Below are positions 16,317 through 24,867 of a DNA stretch of 64,000 nt, one piece after another. The number at the start of each line of letters is the position of its first letter. The stretch's first letter is position 1. Position numbers and translations under genes: made by a program. The notes under the pieces were generated by a model. It did not search any database and was not told the origin of the DNA. It saw nothing but the letters and a program-made list of their open reading frames with translations. This DNA is from Oscillospiraceae bacterium (GTDB taxonomy: Bacteria; Bacillota; Clostridia; Oscillospirales; Ruminococcaceae): NCBI GenBank assembly GCA_900768125.1, contig CAAGBS010000031.1, forward strand, positions 21,762 to 85,761. Reading direction: 5' to 3'.

Positions 16317-16994
16317 ATGGCAGTCGTATTGATAAGAGCCTGCATTCTGTACATTATAATCACGTTTTCGCTGAGACTGATGGGAAAACGCCAGCTTGGC
16401 GAGCTTCAGCCATCGGAGCTGGTAGTCACAATACTGATCTCAAACATTGCCGCGATACCCGTGGAGGATTCCTCGGTGCCCATGCTGATGGGAATAGTGC
16501 CCATCTTCACGCTGGTCTGCCTGGACGTCATCGTCTCGGCGATAATGCTGAAATTCCCGCGTTTCCGCAAGCTGATGATAGGCAGTCCCCGCGTGATAAT
16601 GTCCGAGGGGGTCATCATGCAGAAAGAGATGAAGCGGCTCCGCTACACAGTTGACGACCTGGTGGAAGCAATGCGCGAGGAGCAGATATTCGACATCACC
16701 GAGATATGGTACGCGATAGTTGAGACCACCGGAAAAATACACTTTCTAAAAAAGAAGGACTACCAGAACGCCGAAAAGGCGGATATCCGGTGCGGAGGCT
16801 CCTCCAGCGACCCGCCCGCAGTGATAATCCGCGACGGCCGCGAGGACGAGGAGCAGCTGAAAAGCATGGGACTGGGCATAGGCTGGCTGAAAGAACAGCT
16901 GCGCGAGAAGCAGCTTACAGTTAAGGACGTGTTTCTGATGACCGCCGACAGGAACGGTCAGCACACGATAATAGAACGGCAGAGGGGGCTTTGA
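16317..16994 (+). CDS. DUF421 (YetF/YcaP-type) membrane protein
   Basis: This 225-residue protein has two or three N-terminal membrane segments (about 4-20, 33-50, 58-78). The conserved block RLMGKRQLGELQPSELVVTI follows the first helix, and a cytosolic DUF421 domain follows with LRYTVDDLVEAMREEQIFDI. Families of this type (YetF, YrbG, YkjA) are common in spore-formers, and their role is poorly defined. The ATG has AAAGGAGG upstream, which decides this start over an in-frame ATG at 16233. The stop codon directly abuts the ATG of the DUF4363 gene, so the two are co-translated. Confidence 0.88.
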   Translation: MAVVLIRACILYIIITFSLRLMGKRQLGELQPSELVVTILISNIAAIPVEDSSVPMLMGIVPIFTLVCLDVIVSAIMLKFPRFRKLMIGSPRVIMSEGVIMQKEMKRLRYTVDDLVEAMREEQIFDITEIWYAIVETTGKIHFLKKKDYQNAEKADIRCGGSSSDPPAVIIRDGREDEEQLKSMGLGIGWLKEQLREKQLTVKDVFLMTADRNGQHTIIERQRGL

Positions 16995-17372
16995 ATGAAC
17001 CGCCTGATAGTAAGCATAGTGCTGCTCGCGGCAATGGCGACAGGCTGTTTCTGGTCTGTATTCATAACCGTGGAGCACACCAACGAGCTTTCCGGCTACG
17101 TTGACAAGGTGGAGCAGGCGTATTCCGGCGGAGACAATGAAACAGCCGTAAAGTACGCGCAGCAGCTCCACGAATCGTGGGACAGGATATTGCATTACAG
17201 CATTCTCGTCAACGACCTAGGGCACGCTATGGAGATAACCTCCTGCATTGCCGAGATAGTTTCGTTCGCGGAGGAGGGCGATGATGAGCTTTACGCGGCA
17301 TGCGACCGTGCGCAGGCTCAGCTGGAACTTTTCCGCGAAATGCAGACGCCGACTTTCTGGAAGATACTATAA
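16995..17372 (+). CDS. DUF4363 family protein
   Basis: The 125-residue protein has an N-terminal membrane anchor or signal (LIVSIVLLAAMATGCFWS) and a helical extracytoplasmic domain with the SWDRILHYSILVNDLGHAME stretch typical of DUF4363. Partnering directly behind a DUF421 gene is a known arrangement in Clostridia and supports a shared membrane-associated function, which remains uncharacterised. A Cys at residue 18 could be a lipobox, but the preceding residues (AMATGC) fit only moderately. A terminator hairpin follows. Confidence 0.8.
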   Translation: MNRLIVSIVLLAAMATGCFWSVFITVEHTNELSGYVDKVEQAYSGGDNETAVKYAQQLHESWDRILHYSILVNDLGHAMEITSCIAEIVSFAEEGDDELYAACDRAQAQLELFREMQTPTFWKIL

Positions 17373-17407
17373 AAAACCAGCCCTCCGCACCAGAATACGG
17401 AGGGCTG
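17371..17407 (-). terminator. Terminator after the clostripain-like gene
   Basis: AGCCCTCCG pairs with CGGAGGGCT; on the minus strand the stem is followed by GGTTTTTT. It lies between two convergent genes and may also stop the DUF421 operon. Confidence 0.85.
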
Positions 17408-17433
17408 ATAAAGTTGGGAGGAAAAAATCGGGT

Positions 17434-19581
17434 TTATGCCAGTTCGTCCGGGTTGAAGAACAGTTCGCCGTTCTCGTCCACGGTGAAAGTTACGCTGGGA
17501 GTGTAGAAGCTGTTGCCGTAGATATCATACAGCGACATTGAATAGCTGTAATCGCTGTCGGGAAGTTCGGAGTAGTCTACAGTAAGGTCTGCGCTGTAGG
17601 CGATGTCGTCGCCGTAGATATAGTCGTTGAACTCATCGGAGAACACGAAATAAGCAGGCGCGATAACGTCCCCGTCCTTAAGCGGCTGGGTATCCCTTGC
17701 GGCAACGCCGGTCTCGGGGTCGATACCGGACCATGTGCCTGCAAAACTCCATTCGCTGGTGTTATAGTTGTACTCGATACGCAGGTTGGTCTGCTCGCCG
17801 TTCAGCGTGATGGGCGCGGTGTAAACGGTGCGGTCATCTGAAACGGTGACTGCAACTATCGCAAGCGGCTGACCATTGACAGAGGGCCAGGAACCGTCAA
17901 ATGCGTCCTGAAGTATCATCGTATCGTAATCCGTGCTGACCTCATCGTCTTCGCCGAGGTAAACGCTCACGCCGTCCATCGTCATGAAGAGCGTGCAGGT
18001 CGCGTAATTGAACGCATTCATATCGGCAAGCTGCACGGTGTAGTGACCCTCATCGTCAAAGTAAACATCGCTGATGGAAACCGAACTGTTCTCATCGGCA
18101 TAGGAAACGTCATCGTAGTTGGAGCCTACGCCGGAATCGACCGAGTAGTCCTCGTTCCAGATATCGTCGCAGTCGTTGAGAAGACTGCTGTTGTCGTAAT
18201 TCAGCACATCGCCGCCGGTGGTGCCGTATGCGACTGCGTCCACGAATGCCAGGTAGTAGGAACTGGTGCATATATCCGCGAAAATCGAAAGCTCCTCGCT
18301 TCCCTGCACCGCAAGCGGGTAGTACATGGAAAGCCCGCCAGCTCCCTGGTGGTTGTCGCCGTTGACGTTATGGATCACCGCGTCATTTAGCCTGGATATA
18401 GCCGTACCCGCAGACGGCGCGTAAGGCTGAACCGCTTCCAGCAGACCCAGCATGTCCACCATGTTGGTGTAACCCTCGTTGCGGTTGTTGCCGCCGAAGT
18501 TGTCGGCAGAGTACACCGCGCGGATTATATCGGTCATGCTTTCGCTCTCGTACAGCTCCTTTGCGGTGGCGTCGAATGCGATCAGCAGGTCGTTTATCTT
18601 CGAAAGGTCGGTTATCGCGAACGTTGTACCGTCCGGGTCGCCGTTGTCGATGCAGTGCTGGTAATAGCTGGAGCACTGGAGTTCTCCAAGCTGCGCGCCG
18701 TTTGCGTCAGTGTTCTCGGACAGGTAGCCCATCAGCGCGTTGTAGTCCCAGCCGCCGCCCGGCTCGGTCTCCTCGGATGCGAACATGTAGCGCGCATACG
18801 GGGCAACAATGTTCGCAGTCTCAAGCGTGCTCATGAGGCACGCGTCAAAGCCGATGAACTCGAATTTATCGGTCATCTGGTCGTAGACGGAGTTGAGCGC
18901 GCTGTCTATCTCGCGGAGCGAAAGGCTGTCGCTGTCGTTCATCTCATCAAAGCAGACGCCGCTTATGCTTCCGCCGCCGTGGTTCCAGAACACAAGACCC
19001 ATGTGCTCAGCCGGATAATTCTCAACGCCCCAGGACACGAAATCCGCCAGCGTCTGCGCGTCGCCCATCGGCGAAAGCTCAAATTCTTCCACAAGCTCCA
19101 GCTCGCCGTTGTTGGTGACATAGCGCTGGGAAGCCGCGCTTGAAATGCCGTAGTACTCGTTCCATTCAGCCGTGCCGCCGGTCTGGTAAACTACCCTGAC
19201 ATCATCGTTGTAGGACTCGGACAGCGCTTCTTCGATATCCATAGAAGCGGCTGAATACTGGCTCTCAAGGTCCGTGCCGCAGAGGTATACCAGTATAGTC
19301 CAGCCGGAATCGCCCATCGGGGCGGTGCCGGAGCGGGTGCGGCGGTGGATATCCAGGCTGCCGTTGCTCATGGCAAGCTGAGTTGCGCCGCTGTCGAAGC
19401 TGCGGCCGGCGTTGTCGTAGTTGTCTTCGTCCTGTGCGCCGGAGTCCGCGGTAGTGCTTTCCTCGGCGGTCACAAGGTCTTCCCAGTCGGAGGAGTCATC
19501 GTCATCATCGCCCAGGCAGCCGGTCATGGTCAACATCATTGCACCGGCTGTTGCTGCGGCGATCCATTTTTTGAATTTCAT
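17434..19581 (-). CDS. Clostripain-family (C11) cysteine protease lipoprotein
   Basis: The 715-residue protein begins with a lipoprotein signal (LTMTGC, Cys22), followed by an acidic linker. The C11 caspase-like domain contains TILVYLCGTDLES (about 95-107), the catalytic His201 in FWNHGGGSISGVCFDE and the catalytic Cys248 in IGFDACLMSTLE. The family cleaves after Arg or Lys and usually self-activates. A further ~300 residues after the protease core, rich in Asp/Tyr/Ser, form an uncharacterised beta-rich region. The lipobox predicts an outer-surface membrane-anchored protease. No neighbour is clearly linked. Confidence 0.88.
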   Translation of the reverse strand: MKFKKWIAAATAGAMMLTMTGCLGDDDDDSSDWEDLVTAEESTTADSGAQDEDNYDNAGRSFDSGATQLAMSNGSLDIHRRTRSGTAPMGDSGWTILVYLCGTDLESQYSAASMDIEEALSESYNDDVRVVYQTGGTAEWNEYYGISSAASQRYVTNNGELELVEEFELSPMGDAQTLADFVSWGVENYPAEHMGLVFWNHGGGSISGVCFDEMNDSDSLSLREIDSALNSVYDQMTDKFEFIGFDACLMSTLETANIVAPYARYMFASEETEPGGGWDYNALMGYLSENTDANGAQLGELQCSSYYQHCIDNGDPDGTTFAITDLSKINDLLIAFDATAKELYESESMTDIIRAVYSADNFGGNNRNEGYTNMVDMLGLLEAVQPYAPSAGTAISRLNDAVIHNVNGDNHQGAGGLSMYYPLAVQGSEELSIFADICTSSYYLAFVDAVAYGTTGGDVLNYDNSSLLNDCDDIWNEDYSVDSGVGSNYDDVSYADENSSVSISDVYFDDEGHYTVQLADMNAFNYATCTLFMTMDGVSVYLGEDDEVSTDYDTMILQDAFDGSWPSVNGQPLAIVAVTVSDDRTVYTAPITLNGEQTNLRIEYNYNTSEWSFAGTWSGIDPETGVAARDTQPLKDGDVIAPAYFVFSDEFNDYIYGDDIAYSADLTVDYSELPDSDYSYSMSLYDIYGNSFYTPSVTFTVDENGELFFNPDELA

Positions 19582-19715
19582 CAGTATTTCTCCTTAGTTT
19601 AAGCTGCTTTGCCGGATCCCCGGCAATATTATTTATACCAAAAGTCCATAAACGACCCTAAGCCCATCGGTGGCTGTTCCGACAGGCTGGGATTATCCGT
19701 ACCAGACAGCTTTTA

Positions 19716-19919
19716 TCAGCCCTGTGTTACCCAGGGTGTGCCGTCCTTCTTTGTGAACTTGCCGGTAGCAACGTTAACAATGTCGATGATGTAGCCGATA
19801 CCGAAGCAGCCGCAGGTCAGCAGCCAGATGATACCGGTGCCTATCTTGCCAGACATGAATCTGTGAACTCCGAGCTCACCGAGAAAGATTGTGATAAGTA
19901 ATGCAGGAACCTTTTCCAT
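19716..19919 (-). CDS. TM2-domain membrane protein
   Basis: The 67-residue protein matches the TM2 domain: ALLITIFLGELGVHRFMSGK, then GTGIIWLLTCGCFGIGYIIDI, giving two membrane helices joined by a short GKIGTG turn. The family has no settled function in bacteria. It has AAAAGGAG upstream, its own promoter, and exact 14-bp direct repeats directly upstream of the -35 box, suggesting dedicated regulation. The C-terminal FTKKDGTPWVTQG is polar. Confidence 0.85.
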   Translation of the reverse strand: MEKVPALLITIFLGELGVHRFMSGKIGTGIIWLLTCGCFGIGYIIDIVNVATGKFTKKDGTPWVTQG

Positions 19920-19987
19920 AATCCAAATACTCCTTTTATTCTGTACTCGCAGCCATGACCTTGTGTCTGCTGCGGTTTTGTGATTTT

Positions 19988-20016
19988 ATTTTAGCATATC
20001 TGACCGGCTGAGTCAA
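19988..20016 (-). promoter_or_regulatory. Promoter of the TM2 gene
   Basis: TTGACT (20016-20011), 17-base spacer, TAAAAT (19993-19988) on the minus strand. Confidence 0.75.
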
Positions 20017-20020
20017 TATA

Positions 20021-20055
20021 ATCTTCCTAATTGTCGATTTTATCTTCCTAATTGT
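20021..20055 (-). promoter_or_regulatory. Tandem 14-bp repeats, 21-bp period, upstream of the TM2 promoter
   Basis: ATCTTCCTAATTGT occurs exactly at 20021-20034 and 20042-20055. On the TM2 strand the repeat reads ACAATTAGGAAGAT and its proximal copy ends four bases before the -35 box. Two helical turns between copies is the arrangement used by LytTR-type activators such as AgrA; that assignment is inference. Confidence 0.55.
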
Positions 20056-20398
20056 ATATCAGCCATGCTCTGATTGAATAAATCACGCGCCATAGGACAA
20101 GCGATTCGTGTCTTTCGATTTTTCATGACCTGTTATTTAATCTTTATTACAGCACAGACGTCATACAAAAAAATAAGCAACGGGTGTATAAATCAGGTTA
20201 ATTAAATAAGTAAATGTAAATATGCACAAAAAAATAGTCCGTAAAATGAAGATATTTCACAAAATTTTGAAATGTATAAAAAAAAGCTTTATTTTAGAGG
20301 TGTTTTGTGGTAGAATAGAAACATAAAAGTGATCATAAATATTCTGGGTGCGTATCTCCTGTCGGGGTATGCATACGATAGATTGAGAGGGGAATTAT
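20056..20398. other. AT-rich region upstream of the minD-like gene
   Basis: A possible -10 box TAGAAT (20312-20317) has no good -35 partner. Before the ATG a possible hairpin with CGTAT and ATACG arms lies around 20351-20380. No gene is supported. Confidence 0.4.
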
Positions 20399-21136
20399 AT
20401 GTCACAGATCATTGCGGTAACGGCGGGCAAGGGCGGCACTGGAAAATCTACCACTTCAGCGAATGTTGCCACTGCACTTGCGGCTCTTGGTAAAAAAACA
20501 CTGGTCGTTGAGCTGGACTTCGGTCTGAGATGCCTTGATATAATGCTTGGTATCAAGGACAAAGTAAAGCACGACATAGGCGAATATCTTGAGGGAAAAA
20601 TAGATATCCTCACAGCGACAACCAAGGTGGATCGTGTGGACAATCTGTACTTGGTCTGTGCCACTAGAAACCCGTTCATCGACATCAATCCCGAGAAGAT
20701 AATGGAAGTCTGCCAGGAAATGCGCAAGCACTTCGACTACATAATCATGGACACTGCGGGCATAGGAAGTTCTGTGTTCAGCGTTATCAAAGCCGCGGAG
20801 CTTATCCTTATGGTAACAACACCGGATACAGTCTGCGTGCGTGACGGTGCGATACTTTCGGACTTCCTCTATGTAAAGAACTGCACGAATCAGCGGCTGG
20901 TCATCAACAAGGTCAGCCCGAACTTCAAGGACGAGGATATTCTTTACGACCTCGACGAAGTTATGGACAGCGTGGGCATTCCGCTTATCGGCGTTGTTCC
21001 TGAAGATATGAACATCAAGATATGCGGTGCAAAGGGACAGCCCCTGCCCCCGAACTGCGGCGGCGCAAAGGCATATGCAGCTATCGCAAGACGTATCCTT
21101 GGTGATGACGTTCCGCTCACTATCAACATTAATTAA
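20399..21136 (+). CDS. MinD/ParA-family ATPase
   Basis: This 245-residue deviant-Walker ATPase has AGKGGTGKSTTSANVA (residues 9-24), VVELDFGLRCLDIMLG in place of the usual DxDxGLRNLD motif of MinD, and DYIIMDTAG near residue 118. MinD proteins recruit MinC to the membrane to place the division septum. Here the final residues (ARRILGDDVPLTININ) do not show the basic amphipathic membrane-targeting helix of typical MinD, so a MinD-like function is less certain. It lies 15 bases upstream of mgsA. In many Clostridia minD and mgsA belong to one min-rodA-mgsA cluster, which supports a MinD origin. Confidence 0.8.
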   Translation: MSQIIAVTAGKGGTGKSTTSANVATALAALGKKTLVVELDFGLRCLDIMLGIKDKVKHDIGEYLEGKIDILTATTKVDRVDNLYLVCATRNPFIDINPEKIMEVCQEMRKHFDYIIMDTAGIGSSVFSVIKAAELILMVTTPDTVCVRDGAILSDFLYVKNCTNQRLVINKVSPNFKDEDILYDLDEVMDSVGIPLIGVVPEDMNIKICGAKGQPLPPNCGGAKAYAAIARRILGDDVPLTININ

Positions 21137-21151
21137 AGGAGGGAGCAAGCT

Positions 21152-21550
21152 TTGACCATCGCACTCATCGCACATGACTCCAAAAAAGAACTGATGGTTC
21201 AGTTCTGCATTGCATACTGTGGGATACTCAGCCATCATGATATCCGAGCAACAGGCACGACCGGAAAGCTGGTCGCAGAAGCCACCGGGCTTCATATCCA
21301 GAGGTATCTCAGCGGCTCCCAGGGCGGAGACCAGCAGCTGGCGTCAAGCATTTCCTGCAACGAAGTCGATCTGCTGATATTCTTCCGCGACCCGCTGAAC
21401 GCAAAGTCGCACGAACCCAACGACATCAATCTGCTGAGACTCTGCGATGTGCATAACATTCCGGTCGCGACTAATATCGCTACTGCCGAGGCGCTTATTC
21501 ACGCGCTTGAACGCGGCGACCTCGACTGGAGAGAGTACATGAGAAGCTGA
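21152..21550 (+). CDS. mgsA: Methylglyoxal synthase
   Basis: It converts dihydroxyacetone phosphate to methylglyoxal and phosphate, a bypass that relieves sugar-phosphate stress. The 132 residues include TGTTGK (34-39, phosphate binding), SGSQGGDQQL (54-63, with the catalytic Asp60), IFFRDPL (Asp80) and VHNIPVATN (His101), all family hallmarks. A TTG at 21152, after AAAGGAGG, is the start. It is the second gene of the minD-like operon, and the repeat-family palindrome downstream may act as its terminator. Confidence 0.93.
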   Translation: MTIALIAHDSKKELMVQFCIAYCGILSHHDIRATGTTGKLVAEATGLHIQRYLSGSQGGDQQLASSISCNEVDLLIFFRDPLNAKSHEPNDINLLRLCDVHNIPVATNIATAEALIHALERGDLDWREYMRS

Positions 21551-21565
21551 TATTCAAATTATATG

Positions 21566-21640
21566 CAGGGAGGGGCAAGCCCCTCCCCTACTATTTTATT
21601 CCGCGCTAAACACGAACCTTTATTCCGAATTATGGAATAC
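21566..21640 (+). repeat. Shortened copy of the interspersed palindromic repeat
   Basis: It begins with the perfect palindrome GGGAGGGGC-AA-GCCCCTCCC (21568-21587). After a gap it shows ATTCCG...CTAAACAC (21599-21613), matching the two ends of the 124-bp element at 3303 while lacking its central hairpins. Confidence 0.6.
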
Positions 21641-21654
21641 AACATCTGCTAACC

Positions 21655-21688
21655 AAAAAGGACTGCACGTTTCCATGCAGTCCTTTTT
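21655..21688. terminator. Bidirectional terminator between mgsA and the isomerase gene
   Basis: AAAAAGGACTGCA pairs with TGCAGTCCTTTTT around an 8-base loop. Confidence 0.85.
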
Positions 21689-21702
21689 ATTGCTACAACG
21701 AA

Positions 21703-23181
21703 TTACTTAACGAACGGGTTCTCGGTCGGATACATCATGCCTGCAGGCTGGTTGAATCCGATATCCTTGATTCCGAGGTAACGGAACAGGTCGAACAGAA
21801 GCTTCCCATAGTGACCGAACGCTACTGCGCCGTGGTGCGGATAACGCTTCTCAACTAAAACATGGCGGTAGAAACGTCCCATTTCAGGAATAGCGAAAAT
21901 ACCAATACCGCCAAAGGAGCGGGTAGGAACATCGAGGATCTCACCCTCTGCGATGTAAGCGCGGAGATCGCCCTCGCTGTCGCACTGTAAGCGATAGAAT
22001 GTAACGTTGCTTGCTGCAATATCGCCCTCAAGAGTTCCTCTTGTGAAGTCAGGCTCACTTCCTGCGGGCTCAAGCAGGCGGTGCTGGATAAGCTGATACT
22101 TGACCGCACGGTCGGAGCACATCTTGCACTCAGGAGTATTGCCGCAGTGGAAGCCCATGAATGTATCGGTGAGCTTGTAGTCGTACTTGCCCTTGATATC
22201 CTCGTCGTATATGTACTTAGGAACGGAGTTGTTGATATCAAGCAGTGTAACTGCGTCAGCGGAAATGCACAGACCGATGTATTCGCTCAGCGCGCCGTAG
22301 ATATCTACCTCGCAGGATACCGGAATACCGCGGCTTACAAGACGGCTGTTTACATAGCACGGCTCAAAGCCGAACTGGGACGGGAATGCAGGCCAGCACT
22401 TGTCTGCGAATGCAACGTACTTTCTGGAGCCCTTGTGGTTTTCCGCCCAGTCTAACAGAGTAAGCTCGAACTGAGCCATGCGTCTGTTGAGGTCGGAATA
22501 ATAGCGGCCCTCGCCCATTTCCTTAGCCATGTCAGCGCATACAGAATCGATCCTGGGGTCGTTCTCGTGCTCCTTGAAAGATACGAGCAGATCAAGTTCG
22601 GAGTTCTCCTCGATCTCAACGCCTAACTCATATAAGCCCTTGATGGGAGCGTTGCATGCGAAGAAGTCCTGCGGACGCGGACCAAAAGTGATGATCTTTA
22701 AGTTCTTGATGCCAACGATGGCTCTTGCCACGGGAACGAAGTCCTTTATCATCTTAACGATATCCTCGCTGGTGCCAACGGGGTACTCAGGAATAAAGCC
22801 CTTTAGATGGCGCATTCCCAGGTTATAGGAGCAATTGAGCATACCGCAGTAAGCGTCGCCTCTTCCGTTGATCATGTCACCGTCGCCCTCGGCAGCTGCA
22901 ACAAACATGCAGGGACCGTCGAAGTTCTTCGCGATAAGGGTCTCGGGGGTCTCAGGACCGAAGTTGCCGAGGAAAACTACTAAAGCGTTGCACTCTGCTT
23001 TCTTTACGTCCTCTACAGCCTTGAGCATGTCAAGTTCGTTCTCAACGGTAACGGGACATTCGTAGATGCCCTCGCCGTATGCGTTGACAATAGCCTTGCG
23101 GCGGCTCTCAGACAGGGCGATAGGGAAGCAGTCGCGGGATACTGCAACTATGCCAAGCTTGATTTCAGGAATGTTGTTCAT
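21703..23181 (-). CDS. L-fucose/L-arabinose isomerase superfamily protein
   Basis: The 492-residue protein fits the L-fucose isomerase-like family, which interconverts aldoses and ketoses with a metal ion. Visible features are the N-terminal GIVAVSRDCFPIALSESRR, the VVFLGNFGPETPE block near residue 70, QFGFEPCYVNSRLVSRGIPV around 270 and EVDIYGALSEYI, where the conserved glutamate and aspartate ligand region lies, and GFHCGNTP. The sugar substrate cannot be read, and no kinase, aldolase or transporter adjoins it. It has its own terminator and an array of TATTCC/GGAATA inverted repeats in its leader. Confidence 0.82.
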   Translation of the reverse strand: MNNIPEIKLGIVAVSRDCFPIALSESRRKAIVNAYGEGIYECPVTVENELDMLKAVEDVKKAECNALVVFLGNFGPETPETLIAKNFDGPCMFVAAAEGDGDMINGRGDAYCGMLNCSYNLGMRHLKGFIPEYPVGTSEDIVKMIKDFVPVARAIVGIKNLKIITFGPRPQDFFACNAPIKGLYELGVEIEENSELDLLVSFKEHENDPRIDSVCADMAKEMGEGRYYSDLNRRMAQFELTLLDWAENHKGSRKYVAFADKCWPAFPSQFGFEPCYVNSRLVSRGIPVSCEVDIYGALSEYIGLCISADAVTLLDINNSVPKYIYDEDIKGKYDYKLTDTFMGFHCGNTPECKMCSDRAVKYQLIQHRLLEPAGSEPDFTRGTLEGDIAASNVTFYRLQCDSEGDLRAYIAEGEILDVPTRSFGGIGIFAIPEMGRFYRHVLVEKRYPHHGAVAFGHYGKLLFDLFRYLGIKDIGFNQPAGMMYPTENPFVK

Positions 23182-23205
23182 AGGTTTTATCCTCTCATCA
23201 TTTTA

Positions 23206-23231
23206 TATTCCGGGAATACCTTGATATTCCC
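23206..23231. promoter_or_regulatory. TATTCC/GGAATA palindromes in the isomerase leader
   Basis: TATTCC-G-GGAATA (23206-23218) overlaps a second inverted repeat GGGAATA-N6-TATTCCC (23212-23231), just upstream of the ribosome binding site. Confidence 0.4.
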
Positions 23232-23338
23232 TTATGTTTACGTTTATAGGATATCACAAAAATAATTATTTGTCTAGTGTTTTTTTGTCGCAATCATGCA
23301 AAATCTACCCAAAAAACGCCGAATCTATTATAATAAAG

Positions 23339-23367
23339 TTTACTTTACCGAAATTTTATGATATAAT
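23339..23367 (+). promoter_or_regulatory. Promoter of the MATE-malQ operon
   Basis: TTTACT (23339-23344), 17-base spacer, TATAAT (23362-23367). Confidence 0.65.
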
Positions 23368-23426
23368 CTCATCAAAGACGGCGCAAACAGACCGCCATAA
23401 ATATACAGAAGAAAGAAGCAATATCA

Positions 23427-24857
23427 ATGAACAAGGATCTAACAGCAGGGAGCCCGGGAAAATCGCTGATCATGTTCACCATACCGCTGTTCATCAGCGT
23501 TATATTCCAGCAGATGTACAACATCGCAGACAGCGTTATCGCGGGAAAATTCGCCGGCGAGGACGCACTCGCCGCCATCGGAGCCAGCTATCCGATAACC
23601 ATGATATTCATGGCGGTGGCGGTCGGCTGCCAGATAGGCTGCTCGGTAGTCATAAGCAAGCACTTCGGCGCGGGCAACATGCCGATGACCAAGACCTGCA
23701 TTTCAACCTCGCTCATCGCCGGAACAGTGCTTTCAGCGGTACTGACCGTTATCGGCGTGCTTTTCAGCGGAGTTTTCATGCAGTGGGTGCAGACGCCTTC
23801 CAACATCTTCGATGACGGCTGCCTGTACCTCATGATTTATACCGGGGGATTCGTCTTCCTATTCCTCTACAATGTCGTTACTGGTATCTTCAATTCCCTC
23901 GGCGACAGCAAAACGCCGCTCTACCTGCTCATCGGCAGTTCGGTCGGCAATGTCGTGCTTGACTGCATTCTGATAATCCCGCTGCAAATGGGCGTTGCAG
24001 GTGCGGCGTGGGCTACGTTCGCGGCTCAGGGCGCGGCTTGTATCCTCGCACTGTTCCTGCTGTTCCGCCGCGTGAAGTCAATGAATATAACCGGAGGGAA
24101 GCTTTTCAGCGGTGCCGCTCTCGCGGATATCGGAAAAGTCGCGGTGCCCAGCGTGCTTCAGCAGAGTTTTATCTCCATAGGCAACCTGTTCATTCAGTAT
24201 ATGGTGAACGGCTTCGGCTCGTCCGCCATCGTTGCGGGTTACTCGGCGGCAATAAAGCTGAACACATTCGCGATAACCTGCTTCACCACCGTCGGAAATG
24301 GAATGTCCAGCTTCACCGCGCAGAATATCGGTGCAAACAAGCCCGAACGTATCCGCCGGGGATTCCGCTCGGTCCTGGTGTTCTCGCTTTCAACTGCGGC
24401 GGTGTTCTTCCTGCTGTTCTTCATTCTCAGCACTCCCCTGCTGTCGCTGTTCATGAACGAGGACGGCTCTCAGCTTGCGATGGACACCGGCGTTGACTTT
24501 CTGCGGATAGTTTCGCCGTTCTATTTTGTGGTATGCCTGAAGCTCCTCTGCGACGGTGTGCTCCGTGGCAGCGAAAGCATGGGCTGCTTTATGGCGGCAA
24601 CTTTCACCGACCTTATCCTGCGCGTCATTCTGGCGTTCATTCTCCGCTACGCTATGGACAGCGTTACCGGTATCTGGATATCCTGGCCCATCGCGTGGAC
24701 TATCGCTACAGTGATGTCGGTGGCGTTCTACAAATCCGGTATCTGGGCAAAGAAGCTGAAAACAGTCCCCGAGCAGGAGAAAAAGGAAGAACTCGCCGAG
24801 GAAGAATTAGTGGACGAGATACTTGAAGAACACGTTGACATGACCCCCGACAAATAA
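23427..24857 (+). CDS. MATE-family multidrug/Na+ antiporter
   Basis: The 476-residue polytopic membrane protein has about 12 hydrophobic helices in two repeats. The start, SPGKSLIMFTIPLFISVIFQ followed by QMYNIADSVIAGKF, is the hallmark of the NorM/DinF-type MATE family, and SSIVAGYSAAIKLN-like residues near 270 mark the second repeat. It exports cationic drugs or metabolites against Na+ or H+. The charged C-terminal tail (EQEKKEELAEEELVDEILEE) is cytosolic. It lies ten bases upstream of malQ, which is unusual and suggests co-transcription. Confidence 0.92.
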   Translation: MNKDLTAGSPGKSLIMFTIPLFISVIFQQMYNIADSVIAGKFAGEDALAAIGASYPITMIFMAVAVGCQIGCSVVISKHFGAGNMPMTKTCISTSLIAGTVLSAVLTVIGVLFSGVFMQWVQTPSNIFDDGCLYLMIYTGGFVFLFLYNVVTGIFNSLGDSKTPLYLLIGSSVGNVVLDCILIIPLQMGVAGAAWATFAAQGAACILALFLLFRRVKSMNITGGKLFSGAALADIGKVAVPSVLQQSFISIGNLFIQYMVNGFGSSAIVAGYSAAIKLNTFAITCFTTVGNGMSSFTAQNIGANKPERIRRGFRSVLVFSLSTAAVFFLLFFILSTPLLSLFMNEDGSQLAMDTGVDFLRIVSPFYFVVCLKLLCDGVLRGSESMGCFMAATFTDLILRVILAFILRYAMDSVTGIWISWPIAWTIATVMSVAFYKSGIWAKKLKTVPEQEKKEELAEEELVDEILEEHVDMTPDK

Positions 24858-24867
24858 AGGAGGCTTT

